This document shows positions 1 through 9,548 of a stretch of 64,000 bases of DNA, one piece after another (within the stretch, counting starts at the first letter, position 1; each line of letters begins with the position of its first letter). The position numbers and the translations under genes were made by a program. A model generated the notes under the pieces. It had not been told where the DNA came from and did no database searches. It was given only the letters and a program-made list of their open reading frames with translations. Source of the stretch: DATMER01 sp034667225 (GTDB lineage: Bacteria > Acidobacteriota > Thermoanaerobaculia > Multivoradales > UBA5704); NCBI GenBank assembly GCA_034667225.1, contig JAXDKG010000060.1:160601-224600 (forward strand). Reading direction: 5' to 3'.

Positions 1-1
1 G

Positions 2-2509
2 GCCGAGTTGGAGCAGGAGGTGAAGCGCGCGCATGCGATCCGCATCGGTGAGGATGCCTACGTCGCCGTCCGTTCCTCGGCAGCGGGGGAGGATGCCGCG
101 GGCGAATCCTTCGCGGGACTCCACGACAGCTTCCTCTATGTAAAAGGTTGGGGCCAGCTCTTCGATGCCATCCGCCGAGTCTGGGCCTCGGCCTACAACG
201 AGCGGGCTCTCGCCTACCGCCGCGCCAAGGGCCTTCCTCTCGACAAGATCGCGATCGCCGTCGTGGTCCAGCGCATGGTGGACCCTCACGCGGCCGGTGT
301 GCTCTTCACCGCGAACCCCAACGACGGCAACGTCTACGAAGCCGTCGTTTCCTCGCTCTGGGGAGCGGGCGAAGGGCTGGTGAGTGTCGGCCTCGACGCC
401 GACACGTTCACCGTGGACAAGGAAACCCTCGAGATCCGCGAGCAGATCGCCGTGAAGACCGAGCGCATGGTCCTCAACGAAGCGGCGGGAGGCGGGCTGC
501 TGCGCACCGAAGTCCCGCCCGAGATGCGGGAAGCTCCGAGCCTCACGCCCGACCAGGTGAGGGAGTTGGTCAAGGCCGGGCTCGATCTGGAGATCCGCTT
601 CCGCCGGCCGCAGGACATCGAGTTCGCCGTGGACCGCGCCGGCAAGCTTTTCCTGCTCCAGGCACGGCCCGTGACAACGGTGCAGGAGCTGGGCCCCGCC
701 GCGGGCCACCGCCTGCTCTGGGACAACTCCAACATCATCGAAAGCTACTCGGGCGTCACCTCGCCCATGACCTTCAGCTTCATCCGCCGGGCGTACTCGA
801 TCGTCTATCACTGCTTCGCCGAGGTCATGGGCATCGACGCCCCAACCGTGCGAGCCAACCGCGACGTCTTCGACAATATGCTCGGCCTGTTCCGCGGACA
901 GGTCTATTACAACCTTTTCAACTGGTACCGGCTCGTGCACCTCTTCCCGGGCTTCAACTACAACAAGGCCTTCATGGAATCCATGATGGGCGTCCGCGAA
1001 GGGCTTCAGGAAGAACCCGCCGCGGTCACCGGAGTCCAGCGCTACACCCGCGAGCTGCCGGCGCTGCTCCGGCTCGTGGGCCGTTCGACGCTCAACTTCC
1101 TGAACATCCGCCGCATCGTGAGCGATTTTCAGGCGCACTTCCGGGAGCATTACGAGCGCTGGTCCGCCCTCGACTTCCGTACCATGGCCCCGCACGAGCT
1201 GGGCGCCCTCTACCGCGAGATGGAAGACAAGCTCCTGTGGCAATGGAAGGCGCCGATCATCAACGACTTTTTCGTGATGGTCTTCTACGGCACCCTCAAG
1301 AAGCTCTGCGCCAACTGGTGCGGGGACGAAGCGGGCTCGCTCCAGAACGATCTGATCGTGGGGGAGGGCGGCATCGAGAGCACCGAGCCCACGCGCATGC
1401 TCCTCCGCCTCGCCGCCCAGGCGAGAGAGATGCCCGAGCTGCGGCAGCTTCTCCTGGAGCGCTCCCCCGAGGACCTGGTCGCTGAAGTGCCTTCGCGTTT
1501 CCCCGACTTTGGAGTGGAGATCCGCCGCTACCTGGACCTCTACGGCTTCCGCGGCGTCAACGAGCTGAAGCTGGAAGAGCCCTCGGTCAAGGACCGTCCC
1601 GCCTTCGTCTATCAGATCCTCCGCAACTACATCACGGGCGATCCCTCGGCCCTGGACCTCTCGGTGATCGGCGAACGCGAGCAGCGCATCCGGAGAGAGG
1701 CCGAGGCCCGCGCCTTCGAAGCGATCCGCAAGAAGGGCGGTCTCCTCCCCCGCGCCGCCATCTTCCGCCGCGTGCTCAACAACGCCCGCCTGGGAGTGAA
1801 GAACCGCGAGAACATGCGTTTCGCCCGCACCCGCATCTACGGCGTGCTCCGCGAGATACTCCGGGCGGTAGGGGAGCACTTCACGGAGGAAGGCATTCTC
1901 GATGCGCCTCAGGATATCTTCCATTTGACGTTGGACGAGGTCTGGGACTACACCCGAGGCCGCGCCGTCACGACCAACCTCAAAGCCCTGGCCGCCCTCC
2001 GTCGGGAGGAGTTCGAGGCCTACCGCCGCGAAGCTGACCGTATGCCCGCCGACCGTTTCGAGACCTTTGGTCTCCCCTACCACCGTAACCGTTTCCAAGG
2101 CCGTCCGCGCCCCGCGATCGTGAGCGAAGACGGCCTCCTGCGCGGCATCGGCTGCTCGCCCGGAGTGGTGACGAAGCCGGTCAAGGTGATCCGCACCCCC
2201 TCCGAAGACGCCCGCCTCGAAGGCGAGATCCTGGTGGCCGAGCGCACCGATCCCGGCTGGGTGCCGCTCTATCCGTCCGTCTCGGGGCTCCTGATCGAAA
2301 GAGGCAGCATCCTCTCGCACTCGGCGATCGTGGCGCGGGAGATGGGCATCCCCACGATCGTGGGGATTCTCGGCCTCACCTCGACCCTCCAGACAGGACA
2401 GGTAGTGACGATGGATGGGGCGGCGGGGACGGTCACCCTTCTGAATCAAGCCCCCACGGGAGCATCCCCGAAACCTTCCGATACAAAGGGCGGCGCTCGC
2501 CCCTCATAG
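2..2509 (+). CDS. PEP synthase / pyruvate-phosphate dikinase-like protein, 5' end cut by window
   Basis: The frame is open to the left edge, so the true start lies upstream; the TTG at position 8 is only the first possible start inside the window. The first 220 or so residues match the later part of the PPDK N-terminal ATP-grasp domain (VAVRSSAAGEDAAGESFAG, LFLLQARPVTT). The middle is a long alpha-helical segment that begins near LLWDNSNIIESYSGVTSP. The last 100 residues are the swivelling phosphohistidine domain, with LSHSAIVAREMGIPTIVG carrying the expected catalytic His. This architecture is shared by PEP synthases and by rifampicin phosphotransferases. The long middle domain, in place of a TIM barrel, looks more like the latter or other PEP/pyruvate-binding paralogues, so the substrate cannot be told. 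Confidence 0.85.
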   Translation, partial: AELEQEVKRAHAIRIGEDAYVAVRSSAAGEDAAGESFAGLHDSFLYVKGWGQLFDAIRRVWASAYNERALAYRRAKGLPLDKIAIAVVVQRMVDPHAAGVLFTANPNDGNVYEAVVSSLWGAGEGLVSVGLDADTFTVDKETLEIREQIAVKTERMVLNEAAGGGLLRTEVPPEMREAPSLTPDQVRELVKAGLDLEIRFRRPQDIEFAVDRAGKLFLLQARPVTTVQELGPAAGHRLLWDNSNIIESYSGVTSPMTFSFIRRAYSIVYHCFAEVMGIDAPTVRANRDVFDNMLGLFRGQVYYNLFNWYRLVHLFPGFNYNKAFMESMMGVREGLQEEPAAVTGVQRYTRELPALLRLVGRSTLNFLNIRRIVSDFQAHFREHYERWSALDFRTMAPHELGALYREMEDKLLWQWKAPIINDFFVMVFYGTLKKLCANWCGDEAGSLQNDLIVGEGGIESTEPTRMLLRLAAQAREMPELRQLLLERSPEDLVAEVPSRFPDFGVEIRRYLDLYGFRGVNELKLEEPSVKDRPAFVYQILRNYITGDPSALDLSVIGEREQRIRREAEARAFEAIRKKGGLLPRAAIFRRVLNNARLGVKNRENMRFARTRIYGVLREILRAVGEHFTEEGILDAPQDIFHLTLDEVWDYTRGRAVTTNLKALAALRREEFEAYRREADRMPADRFETFGLPYHRNRFQGRPRPAIVSEDGLLRGIGCSPGVVTKPVKVIRTPSEDARLEGEILVAERTDPGWVPLYPSVSGLLIERGSILSHSAIVAREMGIPTIVGILGLTSTLQTGQVVTMDGAAGTVTLLNQAPTGASPKPSDTKGGARPS

Positions 2510-2532
2510 GGCAGCTTCCGCCCTATAAGAGG
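2504..2532 (+). terminator. possible hairpin overlapping the stop codon
   Basis: ATAGGGC and GCCCTAT form a 7-bp stem with a 7-nt loop immediately at the 3' end of the PEP-synthase-like gene. No T-run follows, so it would be a weak intrinsic terminator or only an mRNA 3'-end structure. Confidence 0.3.
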
Positions 2533-2561
2533 CAGTGTCCTCGTGTTAGAATCGGGCCATC

Positions 2562-2858
2562 ATGGAAGCCATAAACGATCTTTGGTCTGTGGTCGGCTCG
2601 ATAGTGGCAATCCTGCTGTTAGGGTACTTCTTCAGAGCCTGGGCCAAGCGCGGCGGCTGGTTTCCCCGCTATTTTCATGTCCTGGCTTTCGCCCTCTACG
2701 GTCTGGGTTTTCTGGCGCTCCGCTCCCTGGGCAACGCGAGAGGCTTGACCCTCCTTGCTGCCTCCCTCCTGTTTCCTGCCATTGCTTACTTCCTCTTCAT
2801 TGCGCTCGGTGGCGTGGAAGCGGCGGCGGAAGCAAGAGAGCGGAAGAGGATTCTTTAG
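2562..2858 (+). CDS. small membrane protein, unknown function
   Basis: This 98-aa protein is almost entirely hydrophobic. It has about three membrane segments (roughly residues 7-25, 38-56 and 62-84) and a charged tail ending RERKRIL. It starts 52 nt after the preceding gene and is read in the same direction as the GT-C-like gene that follows. No catalytic motif is visible. Its third-codon GC and the lack of a better overlapping frame support it being real, but no family is recognised. Confidence 0.6.
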   Translation: MEAINDLWSVVGSIVAILLLGYFFRAWAKRGGWFPRYFHVLAFALYGLGFLALRSLGNARGLTLLAASLLFPAIAYFLFIALGGVEAAAEARERKRIL

Positions 2859-2899
2859 CAAGGCTGCTCTTCGCTAGAGGTTCCAGGCACTTAGCTTAA

Positions 2900-4471
2900 G
2901 TGGCGAAACAAAAGCGCGGGGGCCGATCGCAGGGTCAGCAGCCCCGAGTCAGCGAGCCTCGCAGGCAGGAGGCGCCGAATCGGCCACGCTGGGTGGGCAT
3001 CCTCGCCGCTGCCGTGGCGGTCGTCGGGTACTTCACCCTGCTGCGCCTCCTCGCTCCCAACCCCTGGGACTACGACGAGTACTTCCACGTCGGGCTCGCC
3101 CGCGAGCTTCACAACGGAATGCCGGAGTCCTTCCGGTGGACCCCCTTCTCCGTGGCTTACGAGCACTTCGCCGACAAGGAGCTGCTGTTCCACATCCTGC
3201 TCATGCCGTTCACCGGCCTTCCCATCGAACAGGCGACGCTGGCCGGAGCGGTGCTTGGACAGCTCCTCGTGGTGGGGGCCTTCGCCTGGGTGCTCTGGCG
3301 CCTTCGGGTGGCCTACGCGCCGATGTACCTGCTCGCGCTCACCGCCATGGGGACGATCTTCGCCTTGCGCATGGCCATGTGCCGTCCGCACCACGGCGAG
3401 ATCGGGTTCACCGTCCTCTTCCTCGGCCTGCTCCTCCTGGAAGCCCCGCCTCTCGCGCTCGGCGCGGTGGCGGCCGTCTTCGGCTTGTTCCACGCCAGCG
3501 GCTGGCTGCCGATCGCCTTCGCCGTGATCTGGCTCCTGGTCGCGCGCTTCGACCCCGGCGCGGCGCCGCGCCGGAGATGGCTGGATGTCGCCGCCACCGC
3601 CCTGGGCTGGGCCGTGGGCCAATGTCTGCATCCGGCTTTCCCTCACAACCTGCGCCTACTGTGGATTCAGAATGTCACCGTGCTCAGCAAGGCGACTGCA
3701 GGCGGGCAGGCGCTGCGCTCGCAGATCGGGTCGGAGCTGCAGCCTATGGAGGCCCGCCTGATCCCTGATCAATGGCCGGCCCTGCTGGCCGCCGCCGTGC
3801 TCGTCGTCCTCGTCGCAACCCGGCCAGGATGGCGGCGGCCTCCGGTGCTGATCATTGCGGGGCTCGCCATGCTCGCGCTGTTCTCCGGGCTCTTCCTGTG
3901 GCTGCGCTTCTTCGAGCTCGCCGCGCCGCTGACGCTGCTCGCCATCGCCGTGGGCAGCCAACTGCCGGAGGGCCAGGCGCGGCCAAGAGCGGCAAGGGCC
4001 AACCTGGTGGCGATCACCGTGCTGATTCTCGTGGGCACTGTGTTCACCTTCAGCCGTCTGCGCCAGAACCAGACCGGCCAGGTCGCCCTGCCGCGCGGGA
4101 TGGCGGAGTGGTTCGCCGAGAACGGCCGGCCGGGAGACCGCGTCTTCACCGCGAACTGGGCGGACTCGGCGCCGCTCCTCTATTACGCGCCGCAGGTGGA
4201 GTCGCTCGTGGCCCTCGACCCCACCTTCTTCCTGATCGCCGACCCGGAGCGCTTCCGGCTGTACGCGGACATCGTGCAGGGACGCGAGGCCGATCCGGTG
4301 CGCGCCATTCGGGAGCGCTTCGGCGCTCGCTGGGTGACGGTCTGGAGGTTTCCCGTCCACAAGGCGATCGCCACCCGTCTCCTCAGGTCCGGTCAGGTCT
4401 CGGTAGCCTTCGCCGACCCGTATTACCTCGTGATCGACCTCGGCGAGCCTGAGGGTAGTCGCTCTCCCTGA
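2900..4471 (+). CDS. multi-pass membrane protein, GT-C glycosyltransferase-like
   Basis: The 523-aa protein has a basic N-terminus (MAKQKRGGRSQ) followed by about ten membrane segments. An acidic stretch in the first external loop, WDYDEYFHVGLARE, resembles the DxD/DE region of GT-C fold glycosyltransferases that use polyprenyl-phosphate sugars. The last 120 residues are soluble and follow the final membrane helix, as in PMT/ArnT-like proteins. The start is a GTG. It converges on the M48 protease gene with 106 nt between stops, in which nothing else was seen. The GT-C assignment is inferred from topology and one motif; an unrelated polytopic protein is possible. Confidence 0.6.
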   Translation: MAKQKRGGRSQGQQPRVSEPRRQEAPNRPRWVGILAAAVAVVGYFTLLRLLAPNPWDYDEYFHVGLARELHNGMPESFRWTPFSVAYEHFADKELLFHILLMPFTGLPIEQATLAGAVLGQLLVVGAFAWVLWRLRVAYAPMYLLALTAMGTIFALRMAMCRPHHGEIGFTVLFLGLLLLEAPPLALGAVAAVFGLFHASGWLPIAFAVIWLLVARFDPGAAPRRRWLDVAATALGWAVGQCLHPAFPHNLRLLWIQNVTVLSKATAGGQALRSQIGSELQPMEARLIPDQWPALLAAAVLVVLVATRPGWRRPPVLIIAGLAMLALFSGLFLWLRFFELAAPLTLLAIAVGSQLPEGQARPRAARANLVAITVLILVGTVFTFSRLRQNQTGQVALPRGMAEWFAENGRPGDRVFTANWADSAPLLYYAPQVESLVALDPTFFLIADPERFRLYADIVQGREADPVRAIRERFGARWVTVWRFPVHKAIATRLLRSGQVSVAFADPYYLVIDLGEPEGSRSP

Positions 4472-4577
4472 GCCGGTAAGGGCCTTTCCGCGGTTCCGGC
4501 TAGTGGAGCGGGTCCCCCTCCCAGGGAAGGCCCCACCCAGCCGAATAGCTTCCGCCAAGGAGGCGTCCGAATGCCGG

Positions 4578-6170
4578 CTACGGCAGCCAGACGAAGCCGA
4601 GGACAACGCACAGGACCGCGAGCAGGTACTGAACCCAGCGGGCATAGGCGCGATGTGAGCCACCGTCCCCGCCGATCAGGCGCGACATCTCGATGTACGG
4701 AGTCAGTCCGCGCCGGTACCAGCCTTCGATCTCGACCCGCCGGCCGATGTAGCTCTCGGCCTCACCAATGGCGAACAGGAACCGTGCGAACGGGATCGGT
4801 TGGTTGTAGAGGACGAAAAGGAGCCCTGTGGGGTCGCGCACTACCAGGTCGGGGCTCCAGAAGGCGCCGGGCACTCCGCGCCCGACGATCTCTCCCTTCA
4901 GCCGCACCGCGCGGGGGCGCATCTCCGAGACCTCCACATCCTCGAGGAGTGTTCCGATGGATGCGTCCTCGAAGGTCCCGCGATACCGGTAGGAAACCCG
5001 CAGGAACCAGGAGACGCCGAGAACGAGAAGCCACAGCGGCTTGGCAAGGCTCAACGGCACCCCGTTGCTGGACGCGGGCAACCACTCGGGATACCAGAAG
5101 AGCGTCGCCAGAGCCGCCGCGCTCAACCAGGGTGTTGCCCAGAGCAGGACTTCGATCGGAAAGCGTCCCCACTGGATGCGCCGGTCCTCGGGCAGCGGAT
5201 ATTGCACGGCCAGATTCATCGCCGTGGCGTCCTGATTCAGGGCGCGGACGCGCAGCGCGGTCATCGGATGAGTCGAGCTGAGCTCGTAGAGCCGGGCCCA
5301 TGGGTTCACCAGATCCCAGCGCATGACTTTCGCGGCAGCCGTGGCGTCGGCGCCGGCCAGGGCGAGCGCGGAGCCCGAGCGCAGGTTGGAGATGCCCATG
5401 ACAGCCACCGTGCCCGCGATCCGTTGGGCCCGCCGTCCCTCGGCCTTCCGCTCGTCGCTCTGCATGGCCTCCTTGGCTTCACCCTCGGCCCTGACCATGC
5501 CATAGGCGATCTTCACAAGAGCCGAGGAGAGCGCATCCGGCGTCCGGGTCACCATGGCCGAGTAGTGATCGGCGAAGTACTCGCGCGTGCGATTCAGGGA
5601 CAGGACGATGTACTGGCTCACCAGGTACCAGAGATAGGCCGTGTAGGCGATCGCCCGGGTGTTGTTGTTGGACCGGGTGAAGACGTAGACCTGGTAGAGC
5701 AGGAGAGGCGCCAGGGCCGCGATGGTCATGACCACGAAGTCCCAGTGCTCGACGTGTCCCATCTCATGGGCCAGGACCGCGTTCACCTCCTCGGGAGTGA
5801 GCACCTCCAGCAGCCCGGTGGTGACCACGACTCGTGAATTCCCCGGTACGTGTCCAAAGGCGAACGCGTTGGGAGTCCCGCTCTGGATCATGCCGATTCG
5901 CGGGACTTTGAGGCCTCGCTCGCGGCAAAGCCGTTCGATGAACTCCCGGTTTCGCGCCGGCAGTTGGCTTCCATCGTCGTCCCAGCAGATATCCAGGAGC
6001 CACTGGATGAGCCAGGGGCCGACCAGATATTGAATCCCGAGCATGACTACGGGGAAAACGACCGCCGCCCAGAGCGGGGCACCAGATTTCGCCAGGAAAG
6101 CGTTGCCCACCGCAAACACCAGGCCGTACAGCGCGAACAGGATCAGGAGGGAACGGCTAAGGAATTTCAT
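4578..6170 (-). CDS. M48 family membrane metalloprotease (HtpX-like)
   Basis: This is a zinc metallopeptidase of the M48 family, expected to act at the inner membrane in protein quality control. The ATG at 6170 is chosen because GGAGAG lies just upstream and the protein then begins with a membrane helix (MKFLSRSLLILFALYGLVF). An in-frame 42-residue extension further upstream lacks family character. Zinc ligands are visible as HEMGH at about residues 135-139 and the third ligand Glu in REYFADH at about 197. Further membrane helices follow. The C-terminal 150 residues form a separate soluble domain before a last hydrophobic segment. At about 530 aa it is much longer than HtpX (about 290 aa). 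It lies 89 nt downstream of the metal permease gene in the same direction. Confidence 0.9.
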   Translation of the reverse strand: MKFLSRSLLILFALYGLVFAVGNAFLAKSGAPLWAAVVFPVVMLGIQYLVGPWLIQWLLDICWDDDGSQLPARNREFIERLCRERGLKVPRIGMIQSGTPNAFAFGHVPGNSRVVVTTGLLEVLTPEEVNAVLAHEMGHVEHWDFVVMTIAALAPLLLYQVYVFTRSNNNTRAIAYTAYLWYLVSQYIVLSLNRTREYFADHYSAMVTRTPDALSSALVKIAYGMVRAEGEAKEAMQSDERKAEGRRAQRIAGTVAVMGISNLRSGSALALAGADATAAAKVMRWDLVNPWARLYELSSTHPMTALRVRALNQDATAMNLAVQYPLPEDRRIQWGRFPIEVLLWATPWLSAAALATLFWYPEWLPASSNGVPLSLAKPLWLLVLGVSWFLRVSYRYRGTFEDASIGTLLEDVEVSEMRPRAVRLKGEIVGRGVPGAFWSPDLVVRDPTGLLFVLYNQPIPFARFLFAIGEAESYIGRRVEIEGWYRRGLTPYIEMSRLIGGDGGSHRAYARWVQYLLAVLCVVLGFVWLP

Positions 6171-6259
6171 CGCGCTCTCCAAAGTGTAGGAATCGTGACG
6201 CTCCTTGATTCTAGCCTCCAAACAGGGTGCTGGTGAACAGGGAAGTATTTCGTGGAGGC

Positions 6260-7096
6260 CTACGCCGGCGCCGCCTTCCTCCGTACCATCCTCCAAGCCG
6301 CGAAGAGCAACAGGAACAGCCCCAGCGAGCAGACGATCGCGGGGCCGCTGGGGAAATCCACCTTGTAGGAGGCGATCAGGCCCACGGCGCTGGCCAGGAA
6401 GCCGACGGCCCAGGCGAGGCCGATGCGCGACCCCCAGTGGTCGCTCGTTCCGAGCGCGATGATCGCCGGCGCCACCAGGTAGGAGAAGACCATCAGCACG
6501 CCCGCGATTTCCACGGAGAGCGTGATGATCACGCCGAAGGAGACATAGAAGAGGAAGTCCCAGAACCAGACCTTCCAGCCCGAGGCATAGGCCCGATCAG
6601 GGTTCTCCGTAATGGTGATGAACCGCTTTCGGAAGATGTAATGGAAGAGCCCGACGGCGGCGTAGATGATCAGATCCTTGACCACCGTGGGCCAGGTGAC
6701 CCAGAGGATCGTGCCGGCGAGCAGCTCCTTGATGTGCTCGGCCCCTTCCGGAGCCCGGTCCGCCACCAGGATCGCCGTCGCCGAGGCGATCACGTACGTG
6801 ATGCCGATGATCGCCTCCTGCGGCACGCGGCTGTCATGGTGGCGGGTGCGCGTGAAGCTGAAGACCAGGGCTCCCAAGACTGCCGCTCCCAGCGAGTATG
6901 CGAAGGACGCCGCGGATCCGGGCTGATGGCCCTGGATGAAGGCCACCACCGTGCCAAGCGCGGCGATCTGTGCCAGGGCGAGGTCCACGAAGATCACCTG
7001 GCGCAGCAGCACGTGCAACCCCAGGTAGCCGTGGATTCCCACCAGAATCAGGCAGGCCGCGAACGGCGCAGCCATGAACTGCAGCATTTCGAGCAT
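6260..7096 (-). CDS. zinc/manganese-type ABC transporter permease (ABC-3 family)
   Basis: This 278-aa integral membrane protein belongs to the ZnuB/MntB/TroC permease family (ABC-3). It has about eight membrane segments and the family-typical stretch RQVIFVDLALAQIAALG near the N-terminus. A good ribosome binding site (AGGAG) precedes the ATG. It lies 15 nt after the substrate-binding protein gene, so the two are almost certainly cotranscribed. The cognate ATPase (ZnuC/MntA type) is not in this operon or elsewhere in the window and must be supplied from another locus if the transporter works. Confidence 0.9.
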   Translation of the reverse strand: MLEMLQFMAAPFAACLILVGIHGYLGLHVLLRQVIFVDLALAQIAALGTVVAFIQGHQPGSAASFAYSLGAAVLGALVFSFTRTRHHDSRVPQEAIIGITYVIASATAILVADRAPEGAEHIKELLAGTILWVTWPTVVKDLIIYAAVGLFHYIFRKRFITITENPDRAYASGWKVWFWDFLFYVSFGVIITLSVEIAGVLMVFSYLVAPAIIALGTSDHWGSRIGLAWAVGFLASAVGLIASYKVDFPSGPAIVCSLGLFLLLFAAWRMVRRKAAPA

Positions 7097-7111
7097 CCCG
7101 CGCTCCTCTTT

Positions 7112-8137
7112 CTAGCCCTGGTACGCCTGGGCGAGCTGGTTGACCCACGAATCGATCAGGTTGAAGTAGGCGTCGGCCGTGGTGCTGCTGGGGCCGAGCG
7201 GCACGATGACGGCATCGGAGCCGGTGCGTTGCGCGATGGCTTTCGCTTCGCCCGGCGGGTAGTAGCTGGGCGCCATCACGACCTTTACGTTCTTGCTCTT
7301 CATGTCCTCGATCAGCTCATGCACGTGCTTGGCCGATGGCGGGATGCCCGGCTTCGGCTCCACGTCGCCCACCACGTCGAGCCCGAAGAGCCGCGTGAAA
7401 TAGGCCCAGTTCTGGTGATAGGTCACCACATCCTGGCCGCGGAAGGCCATGCCTTTGCCCAGCCAGCCGCCCAGATAGGTGATCAGCTTTTTCCCCTTGT
7501 AGTCCTTGGACTGGAGAAACGGGATCAGCTTGCCCTGGCGCGCCAGGGTATCGAGTGTCTGGGAGCCGAGGATCGTGGGGAGCTGATCGCCGTAGAGCGC
7601 CCGGTCGACGCGTGTGTTGAACTCCGCCAGGTTTTTGTCGTAAACGGCGGCGCCCTGCGGATCGACCCGCTTCAGGCCGGCGGCGATGTTGCGCGCGATG
7701 ACCTTGGCATTGAGCGGGCTCGTGTGGATGTGCGGGTTGCCGTAGATGTGGAGGTCACCCGCCTCGCGGCTCGGGTTCTTCGGCACGTCCACCAGGGGCA
7801 CACCTTGGCTGGCGTTGACGTAGCCGGGCTGGCCGTCCCGGATCTTGCGGTTGCCGGACTTGTCCACCAGCACCGGCGCCCAGAGCTCCAGGTCGAGCCC
7901 GGTGGTGACGAAGAGGTCGGCGCTCTTGAGCATCAGGGCGTACGAAGGCTTCGGCTTGACGAAGTGGGCATCCTCGTCGCCGCGCGAGATAGATTGGGCC
8001 TGCACCCGGTCGCCGCCCACGGACTGGGCGATCGAGGCGTAGGCCGGAAGGGTGGTTACGACCTTGATTGGAGCTGCCCAAGCGGTAGTGCTGAGAGCCA
8101 GAAGCCAGAGGGTCGATATGGATAGCATGCGTCGCAT
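7112..8137 (-). CDS. periplasmic metal-binding protein of an ABC transporter (ZnuA/TroA-like)
   Basis: The 341-aa cluster A-I binding protein should deliver Zn2+ or Mn2+ to the ABC-3 permease encoded directly downstream. It has a signal peptide (MRRMLSISTLWLLALSTTAWA), the start KVVTTLPAYASIAQSVGG typical of the family, a GDEDAHFVKPKPS stretch in the position of the first His ligand, and later GNPHIHTSPLNAK. AGGAG nine bases before the ATG supports the start. It follows the porin gene by 12 nt. Metal preference cannot be read from sequence. The long His-rich loop of typical zinc proteins is absent, which leaves Mn2+ or Zn2+ open. Confidence 0.9.
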   Translation of the reverse strand: MRRMLSISTLWLLALSTTAWAAPIKVVTTLPAYASIAQSVGGDRVQAQSISRGDEDAHFVKPKPSYALMLKSADLFVTTGLDLELWAPVLVDKSGNRKIRDGQPGYVNASQGVPLVDVPKNPSREAGDLHIYGNPHIHTSPLNAKVIARNIAAGLKRVDPQGAAVYDKNLAEFNTRVDRALYGDQLPTILGSQTLDTLARQGKLIPFLQSKDYKGKKLITYLGGWLGKGMAFRGQDVVTYHQNWAYFTRLFGLDVVGDVEPKPGIPPSAKHVHELIEDMKSKNVKVVMAPSYYPPGEAKAIAQRTGSDAVIVPLGPSSTTADAYFNLIDSWVNQLAQAYQG

Positions 8138-8149
8138 GATCAGTTTCTC

Positions 8150-9487
8150 CTAGTAAATCTCGTGCTTGTGCGGGCCGGCGGCCCAGGTGAGCTGCAGACT
8201 GAAACGGTTTTCGTCGCCGCCGGTCAGGTCGTCTTTGATGAAGCCGTACTCGCCGCGCAGGCGGACGTACTCGCTCTGCCACCAAGTCAGGTTGGGGAAC
8301 ACGCCCCAGGTCACGTGATCGGGGTCGAGCGGGTCTTCGACGCGGTCGTAGCGCACTCCGGCGTAAAGATTCTGGGCGAGCAGGCTCTCGATGTAGGAGT
8401 AGCCGCCCCAGGCTTGATGGCCGATCCCCTCCTCGTCGTCGCGGTCGGAGCGCAGAACCTCGGTGCGCCAGGTGATTTCCTTGTACTTGGCCTGGGACGG
8501 CGGCTGCCAGTGGAAAGTGAAGTCGCCGCCGAAGACTCGGCTGTCTCCTCCAAAGCCGTTTCCTCCTGCAATGCCGGAGAGGCCGAGCTCGGCGTACACC
8601 GCCTCGCCGATGTCCCAGTAGTTCTTGAGATGGGCGAGGCCGACAAGTCTCTTGAACGACTCGCCGCCGAAGGCGTCGCTCTCGCCGTCCGTGAGCTCCA
8701 GGCTCACTTCGTTGGCGCTCGCCCAAGGCCGGGGGAGCAGCCAGTCGGCGCGGATGCCGGTCTGGGCGAGGCCCTCTTCGCCGAAGTACCTCTGGATGGC
8801 GAGCGGGTAGTCGATCTGCGGCAGCGCGTGGAGGTGCCACCGGTTGAGGGCGCCGAAGTTCTGGCGGAACTTGCCGGCCGTGAGGCCGAGCCCGCCCGGC
8901 AGGTTCGTGTAGGAGATGTAGCCCTCTTCGATGTCGACACCCTCGTCCGGCGAGAAGGCCAGGGTCCACTTGGTGATGGAGAAGGGGTCGAGGGCCGACT
9001 GGAAGTTCAGCTCGAACTCGCGGGCGTCGAAGTCCTCACGGCCCTGGTCGGTGTAGAACCCGACCATGTCGCCGGTGACCGAGATCTCGGGGTTGAGCTG
9101 GCTCAGGTTGCGCTCGCTGCCGGCGATGGAGGTTTCCATGCTCTCCGGCGTGATGATGTCCGGAGCCTCCGCGGAGCTTCCGGTGGTCTCCTGGGCCGCG
9201 GCGCGCAGGGCCGCGAGCTCGTCGTCTTCCTGTCCGGAAGCCGGAGCCTCCGGGGTCTCCACGGCAGCCTGTCCTTCCCCGGTCGCTTCAAGCCGGGTCA
9301 GGCGGGCCTCCAGATCCGCCAGCCGCTCTCCGTACTCCTGGCGAAGGGCGTCAATCTCCTGGCGCAGGGCCGTTACGGGATCTGTTTCTGTCTGTGCTGG
9401 CGCCGCAGCCGGCGCGAGCAGGCAAAAGGCGGCAGCAACCCCAAGCATCCGCTTGCGGGCGCCGCCGAGCCAACGATGGATCGACAT
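8150..9487 (-). CDS. outer-membrane porin with N-terminal coiled coil
   Basis: The 445-aa exported protein starts at the ATG preceded by AGGAG (9487), giving a signal peptide that ends ...APAAAPAQ. It continues with a short coiled coil (TALRQEIDALRQEYGERLAD) like the periplasmic trimerisation segments of DcaP/OprO-type porins. The rest alternates polar and aromatic residues, as in a 16- to 18-strand beta barrel, and ends with a short hydrophobic C-terminus. Position as first large gene of the metal-import operon suggests that it lets metal, or a metal complex, across the outer membrane; this is inferred from context only. A 100-residue upstream extension of the open frame has no family features and was excluded. 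Confidence 0.8.
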   Translation of the reverse strand: MSIHRWLGGARKRMLGVAAAFCLLAPAAAPAQTETDPVTALRQEIDALRQEYGERLADLEARLTRLEATGEGQAAVETPEAPASGQEDDELAALRAAAQETTGSSAEAPDIITPESMETSIAGSERNLSQLNPEISVTGDMVGFYTDQGREDFDAREFELNFQSALDPFSITKWTLAFSPDEGVDIEEGYISYTNLPGGLGLTAGKFRQNFGALNRWHLHALPQIDYPLAIQRYFGEEGLAQTGIRADWLLPRPWASANEVSLELTDGESDAFGGESFKRLVGLAHLKNYWDIGEAVYAELGLSGIAGGNGFGGDSRVFGGDFTFHWQPPSQAKYKEITWRTEVLRSDRDDEEGIGHQAWGGYSYIESLLAQNLYAGVRYDRVEDPLDPDHVTWGVFPNLTWWQSEYVRLRGEYGFIKDDLTGGDENRFSLQLTWAAGPHKHEIY

Positions 9488-9548
9488 GCTTGATCTCCTC
9501 TCACATCCAAGGGCTCCGGCAGGCCGGAGTCCAGTTCTCGTTCTGGAG

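Noticed and set aside
4800..5837. 345-codon plus-strand frame opposite the M48 protease
   Set aside because: Antisense shadow; the minus frame carries HEMGH and the third zinc ligand.
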